Source of the DNA: Persephonella atlantica
Lineage (GTDB): Bacteria; Aquificota; Aquificia; Aquificales; Hydrogenothermaceae
Reading direction: 5' to 3'
DNA length: 64,000 bases
Assembly (NCBI RefSeq): GCF_016617615.1
Contig: NZ_JAACYA010000001.1
Location: 558,001-622,000 of the forward strand
In this document: positions 26,079 to 33,222 of the stretch, piece by piece
Position numbering within the stretch: position 1 is the stretch's first letter
Layout: every line of letters starts with the position of its first letter
Notes under the pieces: model-generated
Told to the model about the DNA's origin: nothing
Seen by the model: only the letters and a program-made list of their open reading frames with translations
Database searches by the model: none
Made by a program: the position numbers and the translations under genes

Positions 26079-28382
26079 TTATGTTGTGGCTGTCACAGGA
26101 GCCTCTTTTTTGGAAAGATAGAGTTTGTATATCAGGTCAACCAGTATCAGTACTGAGCCTGCAACTATCATCAGGTCAGGAATTAATCTTATCCACAGCC
26201 AGAACCCCATTCCCTCAAGAACTTCTCTTGTCCTTGCAACCCAGTAACCATAATTGTATGCCCATTCCATCTGCTTCTCACCGATAACTAAAACAGGGAA
26301 TGCAAATAGGAATATTCCACCTGTTGTAAGCCAGAATCCAAGATTTGAAACTTTTTCGTCCCAGTGTAGTCCTTTTGCCAGTGCGTTTGCTCTTGCTATA
26401 AAGTACAGGAATGCTATGGATATGTATCCAAATGCTCCAAGGAGTGCCACGTGACCATGTGCCATTCCAAAGTATGTTCCGTGCTCATAGTAGTTGATAA
26501 TTGGCAGATTTATCAGCATTCCGTAAAATCCTGCACCAAGCCAGTTAAGGAATGCAGAACCTGCAAGCCACAGGAATGCCATTCTGAATGGGAATGCTTC
26601 TCCTTTCTCTTTTATGTGGAGATACTCTTTTGTTGCTTCAATCATTAATATAACAAGTGGTAGAGGTTCTAAAGATGACAGAACTCCTCCCCATGCAATC
26701 CAGAACTCGTTTTCTCCCATCCAGAAGTAGTGGTGTCCTGTTCCTATTGTTCCTGCTGCAACAATGAGAAATGCTTCAAAGAACATCATTATGGTGGCAA
26801 ACCTCGCACTTACAAGACCAAGTGAGACCGTAAGGAATGCCAGTGTTCCTGCAGCAAACAGCTCAAATGTGTTTTCAACCCAGAGGTGAACAACCCACCA
26901 TCTGAAGTAGTCATCAATAGTAAAGTTAGGCATGATTTTGTGGAGTGGAGCCATTCCTGCCATGTAAAGAACAGCTATAGCAAATGCTGACCATATAATC
27001 ATTGCAAGAGGGGGTGTAATCTTTTCAGCTTTACGAACTGTAAAGAACACAATTGTAAACCACAGAACCAGTCCTATCACAAGACCAATATCCCACAACC
27101 TTCCAAGCTCAATGTACTCTCTTCCTTCAGAGCCTAGCCAGAACCACAGAGAGTCTGGAAGTTTTCCAAGTGCACCAAGCCACAGTCCTATAAGACCACC
27201 ACCTCCAACAATAAGCAGGGCTATCCAAAGGATATCAACGGCGATGGGGAATTTGAAATCTTTTCCTTTTGAAGCCAGTGGAGCTATAAACAGTCCACCT
27301 GCAAGCCAGCCTATTGCAATCCACAGAACAGCAAGGTTAAGGTGAAACTCTCTTGCTACGTTAAATGGTAGCAAAGATTGTGGAACAATCCAGCTGTGTG
27401 TTGGGTCTGCATACAGGTGTGCCATATATCCTCCAAGCAGTGTCTGGAGAACAAAGAACAGTGGAACAAGTGGAACGTATTTTATAACCTTTTCCTGCAT
27501 AGGAGTGAGTTTTGTTATATTGAGTTCTTCTGCCACTTCTTTTTCTGTATCAAACCTCAGGAAGTAGTCGTAGAATGCCCACATAACAACTATAGTTAAA
27601 GCCCAGCAGGCCATAAAAGCAATTAACGACCAGAAAAGTGTTGAGTATGTTGCTTCCATTCCTATTGCAGGTTCAGGTGGCCAGTTGTTTGTATATGTTG
27701 GGTGCATGTTAAGATTTTTATAAACGCTGATTGGTTCTCCTAAGGATTTTATCTCTGTTACAACTTCTTTTGGTTCTGCCCCTGGTCTTGGAGTAACTGC
27801 GACAAGTGTAGTCCAGTCTATAAATGCAGCCATCTTCTCAGCTTCTTCAGGTTTAACAAGTCCTCCAATCCACGCATACTGAGGATTCCCTTTAACCAGA
27901 TATTCAACCAGTTTATCTTTTACCTGAAGCCATGCCTTTTCGTGCTCAGGAGTTAACTGTGTAACACTTTCCTTCAGCACTGATTTTTGTCTGACATCAA
28001 CAGTTACCAGATAATCAATCTGGGTTTTCTGCTCTTCTGATAGTGAGCCGTAATCTGTGCCAAACTTCTCCTGTGCATAAATATTTCTCAGCCTTACAAT
28101 TTTCTCGTGCAGTACCCATGCAGTATAGTCGGGTCCAATATACGCACCATTACCTAATAGAGTTCCCTGATCCATCAGGACATATTTCTGGAAGTATGCC
28201 TTACCCTGAACGATGTCATCGTATGTGTACAGTGTCTTGGTTCCCCTTACTTCTTGAGGAATAGGTGGAACGTTTTTGATCTGGATAACTGTTAGAACAG
28301 TAAATATACCAACAGCTGCAATGGCAGACAGAACGAAGATCAGAAACCACTTTTTCGTGGTTTGATCCATTAATTTAGTCAT
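26079..28382 (-). CDS. norZ: Quinol-dependent nitric oxide reductase
   Basis: A 767-residue single-subunit NO reductase: one N-terminal helix, a large periplasmic domain (about 40-230, no CXXCH) and a NorB-like 12-helix core. Ligand motifs are present: HLWVE (His499), HH at 550-551 and AHGHVALLG (His642 and His644). His347 in REFHLNL lies in the region of the quinol site. Both glutamates of the HLWVExxxE motif are kept, but the usual Gly after the first one is Asn504. NorZ reduces 2 NO to N2O using quinol. It is third in a minus-strand operon with an Fnr box upstream. Confidence 0.9.
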   Translation of the reverse strand: MTKLMDQTTKKWFLIFVLSAIAAVGIFTVLTVIQIKNVPPIPQEVRGTKTLYTYDDIVQGKAYFQKYVLMDQGTLLGNGAYIGPDYTAWVLHEKIVRLRNIYAQEKFGTDYGSLSEEQKTQIDYLVTVDVRQKSVLKESVTQLTPEHEKAWLQVKDKLVEYLVKGNPQYAWIGGLVKPEEAEKMAAFIDWTTLVAVTPRPGAEPKEVVTEIKSLGEPISVYKNLNMHPTYTNNWPPEPAIGMEATYSTLFWSLIAFMACWALTIVVMWAFYDYFLRFDTEKEVAEELNITKLTPMQEKVIKYVPLVPLFFVLQTLLGGYMAHLYADPTHSWIVPQSLLPFNVAREFHLNLAVLWIAIGWLAGGLFIAPLASKGKDFKFPIAVDILWIALLIVGGGGLIGLWLGALGKLPDSLWFWLGSEGREYIELGRLWDIGLVIGLVLWFTIVFFTVRKAEKITPPLAMIIWSAFAIAVLYMAGMAPLHKIMPNFTIDDYFRWWVVHLWVENTFELFAAGTLAFLTVSLGLVSARFATIMMFFEAFLIVAAGTIGTGHHYFWMGENEFWIAWGGVLSSLEPLPLVILMIEATKEYLHIKEKGEAFPFRMAFLWLAGSAFLNWLGAGFYGMLINLPIINYYEHGTYFGMAHGHVALLGAFGYISIAFLYFIARANALAKGLHWDEKVSNLGFWLTTGGIFLFAFPVLVIGEKQMEWAYNYGYWVARTREVLEGMGFWLWIRLIPDLMIVAGSVLILVDLIYKLYLSKKEAPVTATT

Positions 28383-28395
28383 CTCCTAAACCCTC

Positions 28396-28806
28396 CTATG
28401 TAGTTAGATAGACTCTAATCAGATAAATAAACAGATAAGAAAAGAACATAATTCCAAAGAGTTTTTTGTATATCCTCGCTTCACCTCCTTTATAGATTAG
28501 GGCAAGAGAAAAAACAAAGAGAACAATGGTGTATCCCAAAATCATCGCAAGGGCACTCTGCCCGATAGCGTTGTTCGTAAGGTCATCCATACCGCTCATG
28601 CTGAGTATAGATAGAAGGAGGATACCTGTAGCTCCTGTAAAAAATATCAGACCTGATGATATTTTTAGATATCTTTTTACTACTGCTTCTTTCATCAGTT
28701 CATCGTTACCAAATGTGAAGACGAGAGAAATTCCAAAAAAAGCTGCATTGGAGATTACATGGATCATGTAGGTAACTTTCCACAACCATGAACCAACTTC
28801 CATCAT
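28396..28806 (-). CDS. Four-helix membrane protein of the nor operon
   Basis: A 136-residue protein with four predicted membrane helices and no soluble domain. The first helix carries a histidine followed by a small-residue motif (YMIHVISNAAFFG), similar to the first helix of CopD-like proteins encoded at 29365 and 30694. It sits 13 nt before norZ and 8 nt after a 40-residue membrane peptide. I do not recognise a named family. Its place suggests a role in NorZ assembly, stability or NO handling. Confidence 0.7.
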   Translation of the reverse strand: MMEVGSWLWKVTYMIHVISNAAFFGISLVFTFGNDELMKEAVVKRYLKISSGLIFFTGATGILLLSILSMSGMDDLTNNAIGQSALAMILGYTIVLFVFSLALIYKGGEARIYKKLFGIMFFSYLFIYLIRVYLTT

Positions 28807-28814
28807 TCTTTAGG

Positions 28815-28937
28815 TTACCCTCCAAGCATCCTGATAACAGCAATCACGCAGGGACCAGCCAGCAGTAAGAATGCTGCAGCAAGAAAAATTCCCACAGATA
28901 TTACAATAGACCACTGTTTCCAGTTCCATTGAGGCAT
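28815..28937 (-). CDS. 40-residue single-helix membrane peptide
   Basis: A small gene read on the minus strand from an ATG at 28937, with GGAG five to six bases upstream. The product starts MPQWNWKQWSIVISVG and continues into one hydrophobic helix containing LLLAGPC, ending RMLGG. It is the first gene after the Fnr box and promoter, directly before the four-helix protein and norZ. A single-helix peptide of this size could be an accessory subunit of the NO reductase, like small subunits of other oxidases. No homologue is recognised. Confidence 0.6.
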   Translation of the reverse strand: MPQWNWKQWSIVISVGIFLAAAFLLLAGPCVIAVIRMLGG

Positions 28938-28970
28938 TCATTCTCCAAATATTTAATACTTTTTGGTCTT

Positions 28971-29012
28971 AAATTAATTTATTAAAAACCAATCTGCATT
29001 GACCTGAATCAA
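28971..29012 (-). promoter_or_regulatory. Fnr/Dnr box and -10 of the norZ operon
   Basis: TTGACCTGAATCAA at 28999-29012 matches the Fnr/Dnr consensus and shares its CTGA centre with the nap box. On the minus strand a TAATTT -10 lies at 28971-28976, placing the box near -41 and the start near 28964, about 27 nt before the 40-residue gene. The spacing mirrors that at the nap promoter. Confidence 0.65.
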
Positions 29013-29019
29013 TGCTTTT

Positions 29020-29352
29020 TTATAGATTTATCTTCTTCTGTGGATTAGGTGTTATAACAGCCTGAACAATCATATCTTCAATGGCTTCAAATCCATGAGG
29101 TTCTTCAGGTTGGTAATACAGACTTTCCCTTTCTTCTAATATCTCATAACTACTTTCAGAGCCGTAGTAAAATTTTCCCTTTCCTTGAAGCACAGTAACA
29201 AAAACGTCAGACTTTGAGGCATGCAGAGGTATTTTCTGACCTGCCTTGAGGTAAAAGTGAACAATAACGAGATTATCTGTTGAGAGTATCTTTTCAGAAA
29301 TAGGTTTTTCTGAGCTGAATGTCTCAGCTACCGGATAGATTTTTAATGACAT
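29020..29352 (-). CDS. Small cupin-domain protein
   Basis: A 110-residue single-domain cupin. The two cupin motifs are partly conserved (GQKIPLHASKSDVFVTVLQGKG and YYQPEEPHGFEA); the first gives a His but lacks the second His of the HxH pair, so metal binding may be weak. It is the last gene of a tightly packed operon with an NsrR-like regulator and a hemerythrin. Function is unknown; sensing or scavenging of a reactive nitrogen species is possible. Confidence 0.75.
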   Translation of the reverse strand: MSLKIYPVAETFSSEKPISEKILSTDNLVIVHFYLKAGQKIPLHASKSDVFVTVLQGKGKFYYGSESSYEILEERESLYYQPEEPHGFEAIEDMIVQAVITPNPQKKINL

Positions 29353-29364
29353 GACTGTCCTCCT

Positions 29365-29796
29365 TTATAAGATAAACATCAGTTTTGCAAGAATGATAAT
29401 GGAAAACACAAGCACAAATATAATTTTGTGGGCAGTGTCAAAGAATCTGCTGTCAGATTTTCCCTTTAGAAATAGATATATGGCGACAGCAACAAGGGGA
29501 ATAACAGTTAGCGCAAGGGTAACTTTCAGTATTAATAGCTTTCCAAAGGTTGTAGATATGTCTAATCCTTTTATATAATGGTGAAACATATAAAGTCCTG
29601 TTAAATACAGAAGAATCACAAAAATTGGAACAATTTTTATTCCCCGCTCCGTTATTATAGTTTTTTCTATTTCTCTGTATCTTTCCTCTCCATACCTTTT
29701 CCTAACAGCAGGAAGCAGGATTACTTCTGTGAAGACAACACCACCAAAAATTACAGCGGATATCAGATGGACAGTTTTTACCCATTCATACATCAT
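29365..29796 (-). CDS. CopD-like four-helix membrane protein
   Basis: A 143-residue protein with four membrane helices. Helix 1 contains WVKTVHLISAVIFGGVVF, the His-x6-(F/W)-x-G pattern of the CopD superfamily, and HHYIKG follows helix 2. These short CopD-like proteins have no proven function and may bind heme or copper. It overlaps the Rrf2 regulator by one base (TAATG) and is followed 12 nt later by the cupin gene. Confidence 0.72.
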   Translation of the reverse strand: MMYEWVKTVHLISAVIFGGVVFTEVILLPAVRKRYGEERYREIEKTIITERGIKIVPIFVILLYLTGLYMFHHYIKGLDISTTFGKLLILKVTLALTVIPLVAVAIYLFLKGKSDSRFFDTAHKIIFVLVFSIIILAKLMFIL

Positions 29797-30236
29797 TACA
29801 CCTTTATGTTTTCAAACTTTTCAATGTTTTTTATAGCATCTTCAAGAGTTGTTTTTTCAAACATTGATAGTATCTGTCTTCTTTTGTCAGCCCAGAGGTT
29901 GTGGATACTACAGGGATTTTCATCAGAACATTCTTCAAATCCTAAAATACAGTTATTGAAAAAGTCCATTCCATCTATAACTGCAACTATGTCTATCAGT
30001 CTTATTTTTGAAGGGGGTCTTAAAAGTTTAACCCCGCCTTGGGGACCTCTGTGGGATTCTAAAAGCCCTGCTTTTACGAGTTTTTGAATGTTCTTGGAGA
30101 GAAAATAAAAGGACAGTCCAAGGTCTCTGGCAATTTTGTATATAGATATAAACTTATCTTTGTACTTACTGCTTTTAGATAGGTTTGCTATATAAATCAT
30201 AGCCCTTATTGAGTCTCTACATGCTGCTGACAGCAT
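29796..30236 (-). CDS. Rrf2-family iron-sulfur regulator, NsrR-like
   Basis: A 146-residue transcription factor with an N-terminal winged helix (AMIYIANLSK, then FYFLSKNIQKLVKAGLL), a wing (RGPQGGVKL) and three cysteines in CILGFEEC and PCSIH. The C-x7-C-x5-C pattern is that of iron-sulfur Rrf2 regulators. In this context NsrR, the NO-sensing type, is most likely; IscR-like or RsrR-like are alternatives. It lies in the middle of an operon with hemerythrin and CopD-like genes. An NsrR-type operator (31164-31186) stands at the operon's promoter, which suggests autoregulation. Confidence 0.8.
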   Translation of the reverse strand: MLSAACRDSIRAMIYIANLSKSSKYKDKFISIYKIARDLGLSFYFLSKNIQKLVKAGLLESHRGPQGGVKLLRPPSKIRLIDIVAVIDGMDFFNNCILGFEECSDENPCSIHNLWADKRRQILSMFEKTTLEDAIKNIEKFENIKV

Positions 30237-30691
30237 TACTCAAACCTCTCAAGGTCGTATTTAAGAATGTCTGGGAAGAAGAAATGCTCTTCTTCTGTAA
30301 AGTGGTCTTTTAGAGTAGAGAAAAACAGTTTTACTGATTTTATAAGCTCTGTTTTTATGTCTTTGCCCATATACTCTTTTTTCCCTTTTTTATACAGAGA
30401 GGCAACATACTTTATATGCTCTGCTATCTCATCAAGCGTTCTGTGGCCAAAGTTTAAAGCTTCAATGTCAAACTCTGTTATTCCTGCCTCTTCAATAGCT
30501 TTATCTAAATCTTCTTCCTCTACCCTTGCATGCTCTCCAACATCTTCCTCAATAAATTTCAGAACTTTGTCTATTGTTTCTGTTGAGAAATTCTGTTCCA
30601 ATTCCTTTTCCAACTCCTCGCTTTTTCTGAGCAGTATTTTGTGCTCGTGGGTCAACTGGTTTAAAATAGTTTTGACTTTATCAAAAGCCAT
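30236..30691 (-). CDS. Hemerythrin HHE-domain protein
   Basis: A 151-residue four-helix-bundle protein with candidate di-iron ligands in each helix: THEHKIL, EHARVEEED, FGHRTLDEIAEHI and HFTEEEHFFFP. Family relatives bind O2 or NO, or repair damaged iron-sulfur clusters as YtfE/RIC does. It is co-transcribed with an NsrR-like regulator, which fits NO defence. The start is 2 nt after the upstream membrane gene, and the stop overlaps the regulator start. Confidence 0.87.
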   Translation of the reverse strand: MAFDKVKTILNQLTHEHKILLRKSEELEKELEQNFSTETIDKVLKFIEEDVGEHARVEEEDLDKAIEEAGITEFDIEALNFGHRTLDEIAEHIKYVASLYKKGKKEYMGKDIKTELIKSVKLFFSTLKDHFTEEEHFFFPDILKYDLERFE

Positions 30692-30693
30692 CT

Positions 30694-31152
30694 TTATCCT
30701 CCCATTCTTAGTTTTGCTGCTAAAAATATTATTGATATTCCCAGTATCAGATTAATCACACCTATTGCGCGGGCAGTGATTTTAAACTTTCTGTTTATGT
30801 GTGACCTGGGACCAACATAAAAGTCGTGAATAACAGCTAATATCACAGTCAGGATAAATAGATGTATTTTGTGGTGGAGTGTAGAGGCATAACTGTTTGA
30901 GAAGTTAAGCATATCCTGAAATGAGACACCCATTGTTTTCATGTTGAATATACCTGTGATAAGGAGAAGGGGAAGTCCAATAACTGTTCCCCAGAAACTG
31001 TATCTTTTACCAACCTCCTGATATGCTTTTACGCTGATATCCTCAGGAAGTTTTCTTACGTATGGAGAAAGGGCAAGAACCATAAATAACATCCCACCAA
31101 TCCAGAAAGAAGCAACAATAAGATGAACTGCCATAACAAAAGTTCCCATCAT
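30694..31152 (-). CDS. CopD-like four-helix membrane protein, first gene of the NsrR operon
   Basis: A 152-residue protein with four membrane helices. Helix 1 has FVMAVHLIVASFWIGGMLFM, and helix 3 carries a histidine-rich stretch (LHHKIHLF and later AVIHDFYVGP) suitable for heme or metal. It is a distant relative of the proteins at 29365 and 28396. It is transcribed first in the operon and lies only 12 nt from the NsrR-type operator. No strong Shine-Dalgarno is seen before ATGATG, so the start may be leaderless or short-leader. Confidence 0.72.
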   Translation of the reverse strand: MMGTFVMAVHLIVASFWIGGMLFMVLALSPYVRKLPEDISVKAYQEVGKRYSFWGTVIGLPLLLITGIFNMKTMGVSFQDMLNFSNSYASTLHHKIHLFILTVILAVIHDFYVGPRSHINRKFKITARAIGVINLILGISIIFLAAKLRMGG

Positions 31153-31163
31153 TTAACCCATTT

Positions 31164-31186
31164 AAGATTTAAGAGTATTTTATCTT
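31164..31186 (-). promoter_or_regulatory. NsrR-type operator
   Basis: AAGAT (31164-31168), 13 nt, then ATCTT (31182-31186). This is the spacing of the proteobacterial NsrR site (AAGATGCATTT, one base, AAATGCATCTT). The inverted repeat extends outward to TTTAAGAT / ATCTTAAA. It overlaps the probable promoter of the minus-strand operon that encodes the Rrf2 regulator. The inner bases are AT-rich rather than consensus. Confidence 0.55.
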
Positions 31187-31270
31187 AAATATAAAACATA
31201 AAAGCATAATATTTCAACCTTTGAAATGTGAAAAAATTTATTTTAATCTTTTAAGGTAGGAGGTGGAAAA

Positions 31271-31957
31271 ATGGAAAAGTATCCTCTTGTTGTTTTACCT
31301 GTTGATGACAAAGACCTTGAGAAAAAGTTGTCTGTTGCACTGGATTACGGAATAGACATGGTTGAGCTCAGGATAGACCAGTTCAGTGATTTTGGTGAGG
31401 ATTATGTGTTAGAAAAGGCAAAGTTGGTAAAAGATTACAATCTCGGCATTATTGCAACGGTAAGGTCTAAGGAAGAAGGAGGAATCTTTATTCCTGATGA
31501 AGAAAGACTGAAGATATTTGAGGCAGTGGCAGGGATATCAGACATACTTGATATTGAGCTCACATCAGAAAGTATAAATAAAAAAGTGATAGAGATAGCA
31601 AAGGACGAAGGTAAGCTGTCTTTAGTTTCTTATCACGACTTTGATAAAACGCCAGATGAAGATTTTATACAGTCTGTGATAGACAAAGCTGTTTCTCTTG
31701 GGGCAGACATTGTTAAGTTTGCTTTCAAAGTAAACTCATATGAAGATGTCAGCAGAATTTTATGTATTTCAGGGAAAAACAGAGACAAAAAGATTGTTGC
31801 CATAGGAATGGGAGAACTTGGAAGAATAACAAGGGTAGCTGGATTTTTCTTCGGCTCTGTCCTAACTTATACCTATATTGGAAAATCGTTTGCCCCGGGA
31901 CAGATAGAAGCAAAAAAGCTGATGGAAGAGCTTAAATTTTATGGATTGAGGAGCTAA
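31271..31957 (+). CDS. aroD: 3-dehydroquinate dehydratase, type I
   Basis: A 228-residue TIM-barrel enzyme of the shikimate pathway that dehydrates 3-dehydroquinate through a Schiff base. Conserved pieces are VELRIDQF, SYHDF (catalytic His) and ADIVKFAFK (Schiff-base Lys), with GELGRITR near the C-terminus. AGGAGG lies before the ATG. It starts a plus-strand group with dksA and pncA and is divergent from the NsrR-type operon. Confidence 0.93.
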   Translation: MEKYPLVVLPVDDKDLEKKLSVALDYGIDMVELRIDQFSDFGEDYVLEKAKLVKDYNLGIIATVRSKEEGGIFIPDEERLKIFEAVAGISDILDIELTSESINKKVIEIAKDEGKLSLVSYHDFDKTPDEDFIQSVIDKAVSLGADIVKFAFKVNSYEDVSRILCISGKNRDKKIVAIGMGELGRITRVAGFFFGSVLTYTYIGKSFAPGQIEAKKLMEELKFYGLRS

Positions 31958-31960
31958 AAA

Positions 31961-32311
31961 ATGGAACATCTTACAAAAGAACAGATTGAAGAGCTCAAAA
32001 ACATTTTACTGCAGTGGAAAGAACAGCTTATAAAGGAGACTCACGAATCTGTTGGAGAGCCTCTCTCCTATGAAGGAGGAGACGAGATAGACAGAGCAGA
32101 TGCTGAAGCTGGAAGACTTGTGATGCTGAGGAACTTAGATAGAGACAGGAAGGTTCTAAAAAGAATTGAGATGACTCTCCAGAAAATAGAGTACGGCACA
32201 TACGGTATATGTGAGATGTGTGGAGCAGAAATACCTTACGAGAGGCTCAAGGCAAGGCCTATTGCCCGTCTGTGTATCCAGTGTAAAGAGTTAGAAGAAG
32301 AAAATGAGTAA
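31961..32311 (+). CDS. DksA/TraR-family zinc-finger regulator
   Basis: A 116-residue protein with an N-terminal coiled coil (about 1-75) and a C4 zinc finger CEMCGAEIPYERL...CIQC. DksA proteins enter the secondary channel of RNA polymerase and act with ppGpp. The tip residues (GDEIDRADAEAG) keep the acidic pattern of DksA. It lies 3 nt after aroD. Confidence 0.88.
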   Translation: MEHLTKEQIEELKNILLQWKEQLIKETHESVGEPLSYEGGDEIDRADAEAGRLVMLRNLDRDRKVLKRIEMTLQKIEYGTYGICEMCGAEIPYERLKARPIARLCIQCKELEEENE

Positions 32312-32323
32312 AAGGGGAATGTG

Positions 32324-32911
32324 ATGAAGGTCAGGCTAACAGGTAAAGATGCTCTTATTGTGGTGGATATGCAGAATGATTTCATGCCGGGAGGGGCTTT
32401 ACCTGTACCTGATGGAGACAAAATAATCCCTGCTTTAAACCGATACATAAAACTGTTTTCTGATAATGGTCTTCCTGTATTCTTTACACGGGACTGGCAC
32501 CCAGAAAACCATATCTCATTTGAAGGTTCTGGTGGTATATGGCCTCCCCACTGCGTTCAGGACACGGAAGGGGCACAGTTCCACCCTGAGCTTTTTATTC
32601 CTCCTGATAACAAATTTATCATTTCCAAAGGATACAGCAGAGATTTTGATGCATACTCAGGATTTCAGGGAACTGTATTAGATGAGCTTTTGAAAGAAAG
32701 AGGAATTAAAAGGATTTTTGTCGGCGGAGTAGCAACAGATTACTGTGTAAAAAATACAGCTTATGGTGGTATAAACTTAGGATATCAGGTATTTGTATTA
32801 GAGGACGGCATCAAAGGGGTTGATGTTAATGAAGGAGATTCTAAAAAGGCTGCCGAGTTTTTGCTGAATAATGGAGCTGTTTTTATAACATTTGAGGAAA
32901 TACACAGATGA
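32324..32911 (+). CDS. pncA: Nicotinamidase
   Basis: A 195-residue isochorismatase-fold hydrolase that converts nicotinamide to nicotinate for NAD salvage. The catalytic triad is visible: Asp in VVDMQNDFMPGGAL, a Lys in FIISKGYSRD and Cys in GGVATDYCVKNTA. The metal site has DWHPENH. A GTG three bases upstream is in frame; the ATG at 32324 with GGGG before it is preferred. It overlaps the next gene by 4 nt. Confidence 0.92.
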   Translation: MKVRLTGKDALIVVDMQNDFMPGGALPVPDGDKIIPALNRYIKLFSDNGLPVFFTRDWHPENHISFEGSGGIWPPHCVQDTEGAQFHPELFIPPDNKFIISKGYSRDFDAYSGFQGTVLDELLKERGIKRIFVGGVATDYCVKNTAYGGINLGYQVFVLEDGIKGVDVNEGDSKKAAEFLLNNGAVFITFEEIHR

Positions 32912-33222
32912 TACTGACAACAACCGATACTGTTCAGGGAATGAAAATATTGGAGTACAAAGGGATTGTATCAGCTGAGGCAGTGATAGGTATTAATGTG
33001 GTAAGAGATTTGTTTGCAAAAGTTAGAGATTTTGTCGGCGGAAGGGCAAAATCTTACGAAAAAGAATTAGAAAAATACAAGGAAGAACTGATAGAAGAAA
33101 TCAAAGTGCAGGCCAAACAAAAAGGTGCCAATGGTATAATCGGTCTGAATTTTTCCTATGAGATGTATCAATCAATGTTAATGATAGCTGTCTGGGGAAC
33201 AGCAGTAGTAATAGAGGAATAA
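32908..33222 (+). CDS. YbjQ/UPF0145-family protein
   Basis: A 104-residue protein of the YbjQ family, which forms pentamers. Typical parts are MILTTTDTVQG at the N-terminus, GINVVRDLFAKVRDFVGGR and ANGIIGLNFSYE. The molecular function is not known. It overlaps pncA by 4 nt, and its stop overlaps the polA start. Confidence 0.85.
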   Translation: MILTTTDTVQGMKILEYKGIVSAEAVIGINVVRDLFAKVRDFVGGRAKSYEKELEKYKEELIEEIKVQAKQKGANGIIGLNFSYEMYQSMLMIAVWGTAVVIEE

